Assembly: GCF_014647655.1 (NCBI RefSeq)
Contig: NZ_BMPP01000003.1
Span: forward strand, 186,001 to 250,000
Length of the DNA stretch: 64,000 nt
Source: Deinococcus malanensis
Lineage (GTDB): Bacteria; Deinococcota; Deinococci; Deinococcales; Deinococcaceae
Reading direction: 5' to 3'
The position numbers and the translations under genes are program-made. The first letter of the stretch is position 1. Every line of letters starts with the position of its first letter. Positions 11,195 to 22,191 of this stretch are shown in pieces. The notes under the pieces were generated by a model that was given only the letters and a program-made list of their open reading frames with translations, did not search any database and had not been told where the DNA came from.

Positions 11195-12268
11195 ATGAGG
11201 ACCCTGATACGCGCCCTGCCCTGGGCCGTGCTGACCCTGAAAGTCGGCGTGGCTCTGGTCAACGTGGCGACGTTTCCCCGGCTGCGGCCCTCCGGGGTCA
11301 GTGTGCGTGCTGCGCGGCGTGTGTCGGTGCTGATCCCGGCCCGTAACGAGGCGCTCACCCTTCAGGAAACACTGGGCGGCGTGCTGTGTCAGGGAGCGCT
11401 TGAAGTTCTGGTGCTGGACGACGAGAGCCAGGACCAGACGGGCGAGGTGGCCCGCAGCCGGGGGGCGCAGGTTCTGGCGGGTCAGCCGCTGCCGCCGCGC
11501 TGGAATGGCAAGACCTGGGCCTGTCATCAGCTGGCTCAGGCGGCCCGGGGAGAATTCCTTCTGTTTACCGATGCGGACGTGTCCTGGTCGCCCGGGGCAC
11601 TGGACGCCCTGCTGACCGAACTGGAGCGCACCGGAGCCGACCTGCTGAGTGTCTTTCCCCGGCAGGCCAACGTCACGGGCGGGGAACGGCTGCTGACCCC
11701 ACTGGTGGACCACGTGCTGCTGACACTTCTGCCCGCGCCGCTGCTGCGGCTCCGGCACCGGCAGGCCAGCGCGGCCAACGGTCAGGTCATGCTGTTCCGG
11801 CGCGGAATCTATGCCCGGCTCGGTGGGCACGCGGCGGTGCACGACCACCTGCTGGAGGACGTCGCGCTGTCGCAGCTCGTCAAGGCCGCCGGCGGCCGGG
11901 TATCGGTGGCGCTGGGCCGCGACCTGATCCGCGTGCGGATGTACCGCTCGTATCCGGATTCGGTGCGTGGCTTTGGCAAGAATGTGCTGACGGTCCACGG
12001 GGGGTCCCGGCTGGCGCTCAGCCTGTCCTGGGTCCTGAACCTGATCACCTATACGCTGCCCCTGCTGAGGGGACGTCCGGGCCCGGTGGTGCTGGCGGGG
12101 CTGGAAGGTCTGCTGGTCAGGGTCCTGACCGGCCGCACCCGACCGGCCGACCTCGCGGAAATAGTGCTGGCCCCGGTGCTGCCCCTGGCGGCCCTGCCGG
12201 TGTACCTGCGCGCCCTGCGCCGGAATGTGGAATGGAAGGGGCGTTACTATTCACAGGACCGACCATGA
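11195..12268 (+). CDS. Family 2 glycosyltransferase, CrtQ/CruC-like
   Basis: A 357-residue inverting glycosyltransferase. The GT-A fold shows [33 protein letters not shown], the metal-binding [16 protein letters not shown] and the acceptor-site [35 protein letters not shown] is a hallmark of carotenoid-associated GT2 enzymes such as CrtQ and CruC/CruG. Hydrophobic segments lie at the N-terminus (residues 8-25) and near the C-terminus. It lies 25 bases after the DoxX gene and overlaps the next desaturase by four bases. It may glycosylate the 1'-hydroxyl made by CruF. D. radiodurans deinoxanthin itself is not glycosylated, so this is worth testing. Confidence 0.85.
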   Translation: MRTLIRALPWAVLTLKVGVALVNVATFPRLRPSGVSVRAARRVSVLIPARNEALTLQETLGGVLCQGALEVLVLDDESQDQTGEVARSRGAQVLAGQPLPPRWNGKTWACHQLAQAARGEFLLFTDADVSWSPGALDALLTELERTGADLLSVFPRQANVTGGERLLTPLVDHVLLTLLPAPLLRLRHRQASAANGQVMLFRRGIYARLGGHAAVHDHLLEDVALSQLVKAAGGRVSVALGRDLIRVRMYRSYPDSVRGFGKNVLTVHGGSRLALSLSWVLNLITYTLPLLRGRPGPVVLAGLEGLLVRVLTGRTRPADLAEIVLAPVLPLAALPVYLRALRRNVEWKGRYYSQDRP

Positions 12269-13641
12269 ATGTCGTGGTAATCGGGGCGGGTTTTGCCGGG
12301 CTGGCGGCGGCGCTGCGGCTGTCGCGTGCCGGCGCGAAGGTCACCGTCCTTGACCGACTGGACCGCGCCGGGGGTAAGGCCGCGCTGGGGTACGAGGACT
12401 TTTCTAGCGGTCCCACGGTGGTCACCATGCCCCAGGTGTTCCGGGCCCTGTATGACCGTCTCGGGTGGGCCCCCCCGGCGCTGGACCCCGCCCGGCCGGT
12501 GACCCTCTACCACGCGCCGGACGGCCGGACCTTCGGCCCCGAAGCGCCAGTCGTGCCCGGCGCGCTGGACCGCACTCAGGCTCAGCTGACCGCAGCAGAG
12601 GCCCGGGACTACCACCGCCTGCTGACCCTCGCCCGCGAGCTGTACGAGGCGGCGGCTTCCACCTTTCTCTTTGCGCCGCCTCCGGGGCTGGCGGGACTGG
12701 CGCGGTACGCGGCGCGTCATGGCCGGCACGCCGCGCCGCTGACCTCCCTGCACCGTCTGGTGGACAGCGGTCCTTTCCTGACCCCCTTCTGGCTGCGCTT
12801 TGCCACCTACCTGGGCGCCGATCCCTACCGGGCCCCGGCCGTGCTGCACAACATTTCCTGGGTCGAACTGGGAGGCGGCGTGTGGCATCTGGATGGCGGC
12901 CTGCTACAGCTCGCGGCCCGGATGTACGTAGAAGCCCGGGCCAGGGGCGTCGAATTTGAGCACGCTACCGAGGTTCGTACGCTCCACACCCGGGGCGCTC
13001 AGGTGGTGGCGGCACACACCTCGCGGGGGGTCTTTACGGCCGACGCCTGGGTCAGCGCAGCAGACCACCACCTGACCGCTGGGTGGCTGGGCAGACGCGG
13101 TGGCGCCACTCGTCTGGGGGTCAGCGGATTCGCCCTGCAACTGCGGCTGACCGGGGATCACGGCCAGGGCCACCATGTCTTCTGGCCCCAGGATTACCGT
13201 CAGGAATGGCACGACATCCGACGGGGCCAACTTCCACAGAAGCCCACCCTGTACCTGCACCTGGATGGACAGCGGGCCTTCCTGCTGGTCAATGCGCCAC
13301 CGCAGCCTGACCTTGGCGCGCACTCAGCACTGTACGCGGAGCTGTTGCTGCGCCAGCTTCAGGCGCGTTTCCCGTTGCCGGTCCAGGAGTTGCGGGCCCT
13401 GTCGCCAGCCGACTATGCCCGGACCGCCCGTGGCGGGGCCCTGTATGGGCGCGCGCCTCACGGCCTCCTGGGCAGCCTGCGTCCGGGCTGGCGCGTGCCG
13501 GGAATAAGCAACCTGGCGCAGGCCGGGGGCACGGTGTTTCCTGGTGGAGGCGTGCCCCTGTCGGTGCTGTCCGGCTGGAACGCCTCAGGTCAGTTGCTGG
13601 GTCTGCCATATGACCCGCTGGGCGGCCCGGACTTCGGGTAG
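12265..13641 (+). CDS. crtD: Carotenoid desaturase, CrtI/CrtD family (likely 3',4'-desaturase)
   Basis: A 458-residue FAD oxidoreductase of the phytoene-desaturase family. The N-terminal [20 protein letters not shown] is a dinucleotide fold. [16 protein letters not shown] and the C-terminal [20 protein letters not shown] are the usual family blocks. The protein is clearly different from the CrtI encoded next to crtB, so it probably does another desaturation. Its placement with CruF suggests the C-3',4' desaturation of a hydroxylated monocyclic carotenoid (CrtD, DR2250 in D. radiodurans). The ATG overlaps the glycosyltransferase stop as ATGA. It is the last gene of the plus run and converges on crtI, whose stop is 62 bases away. 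Confidence 0.8.
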   Translation: MNVVVIGAGFAGLAAALRLSRAGAKVTVLDRLDRAGGKAALGYEDFSSGPTVVTMPQVFRALYDRLGWAPPALDPARPVTLYHAPDGRTFGPEAPVVPGALDRTQAQLTAAEARDYHRLLTLARELYEAAASTFLFAPPPGLAGLARYAARHGRHAAPLTSLHRLVDSGPFLTPFWLRFATYLGADPYRAPAVLHNISWVELGGGVWHLDGGLLQLAARMYVEARARGVEFEHATEVRTLHTRGAQVVAAHTSRGVFTADAWVSAADHHLTAGWLGRRGGATRLGVSGFALQLRLTGDHGQGHHVFWPQDYRQEWHDIRRGQLPQKPTLYLHLDGQRAFLLVNAPPQPDLGAHSALYAELLLRQLQARFPLPVQELRALSPADYARTARGGALYGRAPHGLLGSLRPGWRVPGISNLAQAGGTVFPGGGVPLSVLSGWNASGQLLGLPYDPLGGPDFG

Positions 13642-13702
13642 AGGACGGCGTCCACGCGAGTTTCTTCCCCGGGGGCTGGTGGCCGCACCCCGGGCTGGCG
13701 GC

Positions 13703-15355
<1,653 letters not shown>

Positions 15356-15434
15356 GCTGCGGCCATCGTAGCCTGGTCGGTCGGGACGGTGGCCCCGTGA
15401 CCTGAGTGCTGGAGTCCGACGGACCGGCCGGGCT

Positions 15435-16376
15435 TCAGCCGCGCAGGCCCTTGAGCCGCAGGTACTGCTGTTCGGCCCAGCTGACCGGGCACACCGAAGG
15501 CGCAGGGGCGTGCACGCGGCATTCCTGCCACAGCAGCCGCAGTTTCTGGCGGCCCGGCACATGCGCCCGGCGGGTGAAGTTGTCGTAGCCGTGCAGCTCC
15601 AGGTCGTCCAGGATCCCTTCGTAGGCCCGGGCTGCAGCGGCCACCCCCACGCGGGCCCGGCCTTCCAGCGCAGGGATGCCCTCGCGGCCCCATGAATACC
15701 ACTCGCGCGCGAGTCCGCACAGTTCGCGAATCAGCCGGCGGTATTCCGGCGTGACCTCGCCAGCGTGCAGGTCGGCCAGCGTGACGCCGTGCCGGCCCAG
15801 CAGGTCGGCCGGCAGGTAGACCCGCCCGCGCGCCAGATCCTCGCCCACATCCCGCAGGATGTTGGTCAGCTGCATGGCCTGACCCAGCATCAGCGCCTGT
15901 TCCAGCGTCTGTGCTCCGCCCCGGTAGCCCCCGATTGGGGCAACCATAAATCCCACGACGCCGGCCACCCGCCGGCAGTACAGGGCCAGGTCGCCGAGCC
16001 CCTGATAGACCTCCCCCGTGAGATCCATGCAGAATCCCTCGTACAGTTCGGCGAAGGCGCTCAGCGGAATACGGAATTCCCGCGTGGCCCACGCGAGCGC
16101 GCTCTGCATGGCGTTGTTCCCAGGATCGCCGCGGAAGGCTGCCTGGACCTGGGCCCACCAGCGGTCAAGCTGCTGCCGGGCGTCTTCACCGGTCTGCTCG
16201 TCCACGATGTCATCACCCACCCGGCAGGCTGCGTACACAGCCCATACCGCCAGCCGTTGCCGTCGGGGGTAAAGCAGCGAGCCCAGGTAAAAGGTCTGGC
16301 TGTGCACACGGGTCACCGACTGGCACCAGCGCAGCGCGGCCAGCGGAGGTGAGTCAGGCAGGTTGAGCTGAGGCAT
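15435..16376 (-). CDS. crtB: Phytoene synthase
   Basis: Condenses two geranylgeranyl diphosphates head-to-head into phytoene, the first committed carotenoid step. Both Asp-rich motifs are present: [11 protein letters not shown] (about residue 55) and [18 protein letters not shown] (about residue 170). Length is 313 aa, as usual. [12 protein letters not shown] has GGAG eight bases upstream. It precedes crtI in one minus-strand unit. The bases upstream (16415-16465) are AT-rich, unlike the surroundings, and should hold the promoter; TAAGAT at about 16419-16424 is a likely -10. Confidence 0.96.
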   Translation of the reverse strand: MPQLNLPDSPPLAALRWCQSVTRVHSQTFYLGSLLYPRRQRLAVWAVYAACRVGDDIVDEQTGEDARQQLDRWWAQVQAAFRGDPGNNAMQSALAWATREFRIPLSAFAELYEGFCMDLTGEVYQGLGDLALYCRRVAGVVGFMVAPIGGYRGGAQTLEQALMLGQAMQLTNILRDVGEDLARGRVYLPADLLGRHGVTLADLHAGEVTPEYRRLIRELCGLAREWYSWGREGIPALEGRARVGVAAAARAYEGILDDLELHGYDNFTRRAHVPGRQKLRLLWQECRVHAPAPSVCPVSWAEQQYLRLKGLRG

Positions 16377-16728
16377 GGCAGGTCTCCCAGGAATCGGGTG
16401 GGCGGGGCGGCTCAATGCATCTTAGTTCACAACCCGGCTTAAGTTACTTTAATCTTAAAGGAATCGTGTTGGCCTGAAAGATACGCTGGCTGAAGATTTC
16501 CGGCGCTGGAGCCGTGGACTGCATTGCCGTGGTTCCGGCGGGGCAGCGCTGTGGGTTTGCGCCCTGGGAACCGGGCTGACTCGATGCGTCATTCCCGCTT
16601 TGTCGGAACATTCGCATTGTGTTTCTATCGGCAACACGTGGTACCGGTGTGGTTCTCCGTCCTCCTGGCTGACCGCGAACGCGAGATTCTGGACCAGCAC
16701 CGCCTCAAGAGTCCTCCTGGAGAGCAAC
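16377..16728. other. Divergent intergenic region between crtB and methyltransferase
   Basis: About 350 bases with no gene seen. The first 90 bases are AT-rich and should carry the crtB promoter. Open frames extend upstream of the methyltransferase, but their translation does not look like protein. Confidence 0.45.
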
Positions 16729-17355
16729 ATGAGTACAAACGCCCTGACCCTGGCACAGCGAAGCAACTTTCTGCCCGTCACTCCTCTCGGATATCCCTGG
16801 TGGCGGGAGAGGTCCCTGACCCTGCTGGCAGGAGAGTTCTTCGGGCTGGACCGTGAAGCCCGGCTGTTCAGGGCGCTCGCCGGCCCCCGAGCGGGGCAGC
16901 GCTGGCTGGACGCCGGAACCAGTACCGGCTTTTACGCCGGTGTCCTTGCAGGGTGCGGCTGCCAGGTTGACGCGGCCGACCTCAGCGCCGGAATGTTGCG
17001 GCAGGCGGCACGACGCCACCCGTCCCCGCTGATTTCCTGGCGTCAGGTCAACCTGGAGCGGTCTGGCTGGGAAGCTGACACCTACGACGGCATCACCGTC
17101 GGAGCGACACTCAACGAGACCGCCTGTCCGGCCCTGTTTCTGGCAGAAATAAACCGTCTGCTGCGTCCTGGCGGCGGTCTGTGGCTGATGTACGTGACCC
17201 ACGCGCCGGGTCCAGCGCAGACGGCTTTTGGTCACCTCGGCGGTCTGCACTTTCCTGACCTGGCCTGGATTTCGCGTCACCTTCCGGGCCTGACGCTGGA
17301 GCACGCCACGCAGTCTGGTGTGGTCCAGTTTGCCCTCTGGCGCAGGTCATCATAA
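16729..17355 (+). CDS. Class I SAM-dependent methyltransferase
   Basis: A 208-residue protein with the Rossmann methyltransferase fold. Motif I is [20 protein letters not shown], followed by the acidic [18 protein letters not shown]. Later come [15 protein letters not shown] and the post-III block [21 protein letters not shown] 16729 has a GGAG site eight bases upstream and begins [11 protein letters not shown]. It lies between crtB (divergent) and the heme oxygenase, 85 bases apart, so it could belong to pigment or quinone metabolism. The substrate cannot be read from the sequence. Confidence 0.82.
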   Translation: MSTNALTLAQRSNFLPVTPLGYPWWRERSLTLLAGEFFGLDREARLFRALAGPRAGQRWLDAGTSTGFYAGVLAGCGCQVDAADLSAGMLRQAARRHPSPLISWRQVNLERSGWEADTYDGITVGATLNETACPALFLAEINRLLRPGGGLWLMYVTHAPGPAQTAFGHLGGLHFPDLAWISRHLPGLTLEHATQSGVVQFALWRRSS

Positions 17356-17439
17356 TAACCCTGGGTCATAAAGAAAGACAGCCAATGCTTGTGCTCCGGG
17401 CTGATGCGCAAGAGGGAGACTCTCACACCCCCCGTGATA

Positions 17440-18006
17440 ATGTCGCCAGAACCCATGATCATGTCGCGCCTCAAACACAGCACTCTGGCGCAGCACCTGG
17501 AGGTCGAAGCTCTGATGCCTGTGTTGCACCCGGGCCTGACTCTGCCTGCGTACGCCGGGCTGCTGACGCAAATTTACGCAGCTGTCCAGCCGCTGGAAGC
17601 CGGACTGCAGGCGCTGACGCTGCCTGAACCGTTCGAACTGCCCGCGAGGCTCAAAACACCCCTGCTGGTCAGTGACCTGCAGGCGGTCTCGGGCGCCACG
17701 CCGGCTCCACGGCCGCCTCTGCGGCCACAGGGTGTGCCCGAGGCCCTCGGCGTGCTGTATGTGCTTGAGGGGGCCACGCTGGGCGGGCAGGTCATCGGAC
17801 GGCACCTGAACAGCGCGCTGGGCCTGACCCCCGAAACCGGAGCGGCATATTTCCATGCCTACGGCGCCCGCACCGGAACCATGTGGAAGGCGTTTACGCA
17901 GGCCATGAACCGTGAAGTGCCGATTGAAGCAGAGGAACGTGTGATCGGTGGTGCCCAGACGGCCTTCGAGGCCTTCCGGCGGGTACTTGCGGGAACGCCG
18001 GCATGA
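17440..18006 (+). CDS. bphO: Biliverdin-producing heme oxygenase
   Basis: Opens the heme ring to give biliverdin, the chromophore of the bacteriophytochrome encoded next. The heme-ligand region reads LKHSTLAQHLEVEALMPVL, with the proximal His in AQH. LGVLYVLEGATLGGQVIGRH is the distal-helix block with its conserved glycines. The start is uncertain among ATG 17440, 17455 and 17461; none has a good ribosome site within range. The 3' end overlaps bphP by four bases (ATGA), so expression is coupled to the photoreceptor. Confidence 0.92.
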   Translation: MSPEPMIMSRLKHSTLAQHLEVEALMPVLHPGLTLPAYAGLLTQIYAAVQPLEAGLQALTLPEPFELPARLKTPLLVSDLQAVSGATPAPRPPLRPQGVPEALGVLYVLEGATLGGQVIGRHLNSALGLTPETGAAYFHAYGARTGTMWKAFTQAMNREVPIEAEERVIGGAQTAFEAFRRVLAGTPA

Positions 18007-20273
18007 CCAGGGGTTCCGGAAGCGATCTGCTGCCACCCACGTACCTTGGTGGACCGGCCATCACCACCGACAACTGCGAGCGTGAGCCGATTCAGATTCC
18101 CGGCAGCATCCAGCCTCACGGGGCGCTGCTCACCGCCGACGCTGTGAGCCTGGAGATCCTGCAGGTGAGTGCCAATACCCTGCGACACCTGGGTCACGTA
18201 CCGGAGGCCCTGCGCGGGGCCCCGCTGGGCAGCCTGCTGGCAGCGGCCGACCTCCAGGCTCTGACTGCCGCCCTGCCCCCAGGGTCACCCGACCACCTGC
18301 AATACCGCACCACCCTGGTACCAGCCTCGTCCGGGCGCCCGGGTGGGCCGCAGGCCATGACTGCCCACCGGGCCGAGGAAATGTACATTCTCGAGTTCGA
18401 GCCGGCCCCGGACGTGGAGCGCAGCGGGTCACACGCCCTGCGAAACGCGGTCTTTGCGCTGGAAAATGCCCGGACCCTGGCGGAGTTGCTGCAGGTGGCC
18501 GCCCAGGTGGTGCGCGAGATCTCGGGCTTCGACCGCGTGATGCTGTACCAGTTTGCCGGGGACGCCAGCGGGGAGGTGCGCGCCGAGGCCCGCCGCGAGG
18601 ACCTGAAGTCGTTCATGGGCCACCGGTTTCCCGAGTCGGACATTCCGGCACAGGCGCGCGCCCTGTATCTGCGCCACCTCCTGCGGCTGACGGCCGATTC
18701 GCACGCCGAGCCCGTGGCGCTGGAGCCGGTGCTCAGTCCGCGCAGCGGGAAGCCCACGCCCCTGGGCGGCGCCGTGCTGCGCAGCACCTCACCGATGCAC
18801 CTGCAATACCTGCGCAACATGGGCGTCGGGTCGAGCCTGTCGGTGTCCATCGTGGTGGACGGCCGGCTGTGGGGGCTGATCGCCTGTCACCATGAGCAGG
18901 CCTACGTGGTGCCGCCTGAAACCCGCACGGCTCTGGAATACCTGGGCCGGCTCCTGGCGCTGCAGGTTCAGGTCAAGACCCGTGCCGACACCGACGCTTT
19001 CCGGGCCGGACTGCAGACGCGCCGCGCCCAGATCGTCGGGGCGGCCGCCCATTCGGTCGACCCGCTGGCCACATTCGCCGACGAAAGCCTGGATCTGCCT
19101 GGACTGATGCGCGCCGGCGGGGTGATCGTCTTTTTCGAAGGCCGCTGGCAGGCTTCCGGGCGGGTGCCGACCCCGGCCCAGACCGAGGCCCTGCTGTCCT
19201 GGCTGCGCGAGCAGGACGGCACTCTGGTGCAGACCGAGGCGCTGGGGGAGCAGTGGCCGCCTGCGGCGTCCTTCGCGGATCGGGCCAGCGGGCTGCTGGC
19301 CATCAGTGTCGGTACCGGCTGGTCCGAGGGTGTGGTGTGGCTGCGCCCCGCCATCACCACAACGGTGGCCTGGGGCGGCGCGACCCCCGAACAGGCCAAG
19401 CACGCGCTGGGCCCGCGCCGGTCGTTCGAGACCTATGAGCAGACCGTGCGCGGCCACGCCGAGCCGTGGCACGCCGGCGAGGTCGAAGAGGCCCAGGAAC
19501 TTCAGCGGGCCCTGACGGCCGCGCTGGGCGAACGGCTGAGTGTCGTGCGCGGCCTGAACGAGGCGCTGGAGCGCTCGGTCACTGAATGGCGGCAGTACGG
19601 GTTCGTGATCGCTCACGACATGCAGGAACCACTGCGGCTGATTACCCAGTTCGCCGAGCTGTTCCAGCTGCGCTACCGCGATCAGGTCGACGAGAACGCC
19701 GCGCAAATGATCCGTTTCATGCTTGACGAGACCGCGCGGCTGCGCAGTCTGACGGCTGACCTGCACACCTACACGGCGCTTCTGTCGGCACCGGCGGTCG
19801 TGCGCCGCCGCTTTGCGCTGTCAGCAGTGGTGCAGGATGTGCTGGCTGGGGTCGCTCCCCAGATCGGCAGCAGCGGCGCGCAGGTGGAGGTCGCGGCCGA
19901 CCTGCCCAGTGTGGAAGCTGACCCGGCCGGTATGCGCGAGCTGCTGCTGCAACTCGTCAAGAATGCCCTGACCTTCGGTGCGGCCCACGCCCCCTGGATC
20001 AAGATCGGGGCCGGGCGGACCGCAGGCGGCTGGAACATTACCGTGCAGGACAACGGCCTGGGGATCGCGCCGGAGTACCGCGAGAAGATCTTTGGCCTGT
20101 TTCAGCGCCTGGGGCGGCGTGAAGATGCGCCTGGAAACGGCATCGGTCTGGCACTGGCCCGCAAGATCGCCGAGCGGCACGGCGGCACCCTGGGCGTCAG
20201 CTCGGTGCCGGGCCGGGGCAGCACCTTTACCTTCTGGCTGCCGGATTCCCCGGAAGGGTCGGGGCGCCCGTGA
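18003..20273 (+). CDS. bphP: Bacteriophytochrome histidine kinase
   Basis: A red/far-red photoreceptor kinase of 756 residues, almost the length of DrBphP (755). Biliverdin should attach through Cys25 in TTDNCEREPIQIPGSIQPHG. The PAS (about 1-130), GAF (about 145-320) and PHY (about 325-505) domains follow in order. FPESDIPAQARALYLRHLLR carries the chromophore-contact Asp and the nearby Arg/His residues. The WGGATPEQAKHALGPRRSFE region and the PHY tongue are recognisable. The kinase part has FVIAHDMQEPLRLITQFAEL with phosphoacceptor His near residue 538, then HATPase blocks DNGLGIAPEYREKIFGLFQR and GNGIGLALARKIAERHGG. It is flanked by bphO and bphR with 4-base overlaps on both sides. Confidence 0.97.
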   Translation: MTRGSGSDLLPPTYLGGPAITTDNCEREPIQIPGSIQPHGALLTADAVSLEILQVSANTLRHLGHVPEALRGAPLGSLLAAADLQALTAALPPGSPDHLQYRTTLVPASSGRPGGPQAMTAHRAEEMYILEFEPAPDVERSGSHALRNAVFALENARTLAELLQVAAQVVREISGFDRVMLYQFAGDASGEVRAEARREDLKSFMGHRFPESDIPAQARALYLRHLLRLTADSHAEPVALEPVLSPRSGKPTPLGGAVLRSTSPMHLQYLRNMGVGSSLSVSIVVDGRLWGLIACHHEQAYVVPPETRTALEYLGRLLALQVQVKTRADTDAFRAGLQTRRAQIVGAAAHSVDPLATFADESLDLPGLMRAGGVIVFFEGRWQASGRVPTPAQTEALLSWLREQDGTLVQTEALGEQWPPAASFADRASGLLAISVGTGWSEGVVWLRPAITTTVAWGGATPEQAKHALGPRRSFETYEQTVRGHAEPWHAGEVEEAQELQRALTAALGERLSVVRGLNEALERSVTEWRQYGFVIAHDMQEPLRLITQFAELFQLRYRDQVDENAAQMIRFMLDETARLRSLTADLHTYTALLSAPAVVRRRFALSAVVQDVLAGVAPQIGSSGAQVEVAADLPSVEADPAGMRELLLQLVKNALTFGAAHAPWIKIGAGRTAGGWNITVQDNGLGIAPEYREKIFGLFQRLGRREDAPGNGIGLALARKIAERHGGTLGVSSVPGRGSTFTFWLPDSPEGSGRP

Positions 20274-20707
20274 CCACCGAACCGGTGAGGCTGCTGCTGG
20301 CCGAGGACAATCCGGCCGACGTCTATCTGATGGAGGCGGCCCTCGAACTTGCCGCGATGCCGGTGGTGATGACGGTGGCACGCGACGGCCGCGAAGTGGT
20401 CGATCAGCTTGATGAACTCAAGGACGGTGGGCGCCTTCCCGACCTGGTGCTGCTCGACCTGAACATGCCGCGTATGAACGGCTTCGAGGTGCTCACGGCA
20501 ATCCGCCGGGACCCGGCGCTGGCTCATCTGCCGGTCGTGGTCTTCACGACGTCCACCGCGCCCGAGGACGTGAAGCGCGCCTATGCCCTGAACGCCAACT
20601 CCTATGTCAGCAAGCCGGTAACCCTGACGGGTTTCATGCAGCTGATGGAGCGGCTGGGCGCCTACTGGTTCGGCACCGCCAGCCTGCCCCGCACCTACCA
20701 TCCTTAG
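20270..20707 (+). CDS. bphR: Phytochrome response regulator (single REC domain)
   Basis: A 145-residue receiver-only regulator. The acidic pocket is LLLAEDNPADVYLME, the phosphoacceptor Asp is in LVLLDLNMPRMNGFEVL, the Thr/Ser is in VVVFTTSTAPEDV, and the Lys is in SYVSKPVTLTGF. GTG start overlaps the bphP stop. It belongs to the Rcp1 class that takes phosphate from phytochrome kinases. It has no DNA-binding domain, so its output is through another protein. Confidence 0.94.
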   Translation: MTTEPVRLLLAEDNPADVYLMEAALELAAMPVVMTVARDGREVVDQLDELKDGGRLPDLVLLDLNMPRMNGFEVLTAIRRDPALAHLPVVVFTTSTAPEDVKRAYALNANSYVSKPVTLTGFMQLMERLGAYWFGTASLPRTYHP

Positions 20708-20782
20708 ATCCGGGCCATCCGTATATCCAGGTTCGGCGCGGGAAGGGTGAGCCGGGGGCTGTCTTCCTGAGTCTTATCGCCG

Positions 20783-22102
20783 CTATCGGGGGCGCGGCAG
20801 CGAGAAACTGAAGGTCGCGCCCTGGTCTTCCTGACCTTCTGCCCAGACCCGGCCGCCGTGCCGCAGGACGATGCGCCGGACGTTGGCCAGCCCTACGCCG
20901 ATGCCCTCGAACGCTTCGGGGCGGTGAAGGCGCTGGAACACGGTAAACAGTTTGCCTGCGTACCGGGGATCAAAGCCGACCCCGTTGTCGGTGATCTGGA
21001 AAACCCACTCACCGGGCCGTTGCTCGGCGCACACGCTGATGTGCGTTTCCGTGCGTGGCTGACTATATTTCAGGGCGTTGGACAGCAGGTTGACCAGCAC
21101 CTGCCGCAGCAGTTCGGGGTCGGCAGTGACCACCGGCATCGGGCCCACGTTCCAGCTCACCTGCCGCTGAGCGGTGTCGGGTTGCAGGGCTGCCTGCACG
21201 CTGGAAAGCAGTTCCCCGACATCCACGGGGGTCAGGCGAAGGGGCTGACGCGAGGTGCGTGACAGGTCGAGCATGGCGTCGATCAGCGTGTTCATCCGGG
21301 TGGCCGCCTCGTCCACCAGGCCGAGGTAGCGCTCCGATTTCTCGCTGAGAGGCGCGTCGAGCGACCGGCGCAGCAGACCCAGGAATCCGGTGATGTGCCG
21401 CAGCGGCGCGCGCAGGTCGTGCGACACCGACATGGCGAAGGCGTCGAGCTCCTCATTGGCCAGGCGCAGCGCCTCGGACCGCGAGGTCAGCTCGGCGTGC
21501 TGCGCTTCCAGAACGTCGTTCTGGGATTCGAGCTGAATGGTCCGTTCGGTGACGCGGCTTTCCAGGTCACGCAGCAGCCGCGCGCGCCCGAAGGCAATAG
21601 CGCACTGCGCCGCAAGCGTCCTTAAGAACCGCTGCTCGTCCTTGGTAAACTTGTGCGGCTCCAGAAAGTCCAGCACGAGAACGCCAAGAGGACGGTCGTC
21701 CAGAAACATGGGCAGGACTGCGGTGGCCACGACCGGGGCCGTGGCTCCGGAGCGGGCCTCGACCGACGGGTATTTCTGCGTCAGCTCGCCCTCGTGCTCA
21801 AAAAACAGGGGCCGCCGCTGGGCCAGTGCGTCGGCCGCTGGTCCATCGTCTTCCAGCATGGCGCCGTGCCAGATCGAGGCCCCCCCCTCCGGCTGGCCGG
21901 TCATGGCGACGCGCTCCAGATGCAATCCCCCGCGGCCCGCCAGCAGCACGGTCGCGGCGCGGGCGTCAAGGGCCTCACGGGCCGGCTGCAGGATGACCTC
22001 AAAAACGCCTTCCTGCATGCGGGTGGCAGCCAGCGCTTCTGTGACTTCCTGGAGCCGCTCACTGAGGGTAGGCGGAGCGAGCGTGCCATGGTGATCAGGC
22101 AT
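20783..22102 (-). CDS. GAF-domain sensor histidine kinase
   Basis: A soluble kinase of 439 residues. The N-terminal half (about 20-180) is a GAF domain with DRPLGVLVLDFLEPHKFTKD. A coiled stretch follows, with SRVTERTIQLESQNDVLEAQ. The HisKA domain has AMSVSHDLRAPLRHITGF, and the ATPase domain has NLLSNALKYSQPRTETHI, TDNGVGFDPRYAGKLFTVFQ and GIGVGLANVRRIVLRHGGRV. The start ATG is preceded by TATGCT-GAAGGT, a -10 box six bases away, suggesting a leaderless transcript. GTG 22120 is an alternative. It is convergent with bphR and of the same subfamily as the kinase encoded at 29081-30772, which has a nearly identical C-terminal block. Confidence 0.9.
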   Translation of the reverse strand: MPDHHGTLAPPTLSERLQEVTEALAATRMQEGVFEVILQPAREALDARAATVLLAGRGGLHLERVAMTGQPEGGASIWHGAMLEDDGPAADALAQRRPLFFEHEGELTQKYPSVEARSGATAPVVATAVLPMFLDDRPLGVLVLDFLEPHKFTKDEQRFLRTLAAQCAIAFGRARLLRDLESRVTERTIQLESQNDVLEAQHAELTSRSEALRLANEELDAFAMSVSHDLRAPLRHITGFLGLLRRSLDAPLSEKSERYLGLVDEAATRMNTLIDAMLDLSRTSRQPLRLTPVDVGELLSSVQAALQPDTAQRQVSWNVGPMPVVTADPELLRQVLVNLLSNALKYSQPRTETHISVCAEQRPGEWVFQITDNGVGFDPRYAGKLFTVFQRLHRPEAFEGIGVGLANVRRIVLRHGGRVWAEGQEDQGATFSFSLPRPR

Positions 22103-22191
22103 ACCTTCAGCATATTGCACGGCAGGCGTGCGGATGCTCAGCTTCGGGACATGTAAAGCACACGGTGACTATGCGCTTCCTCTCCTGGCTG

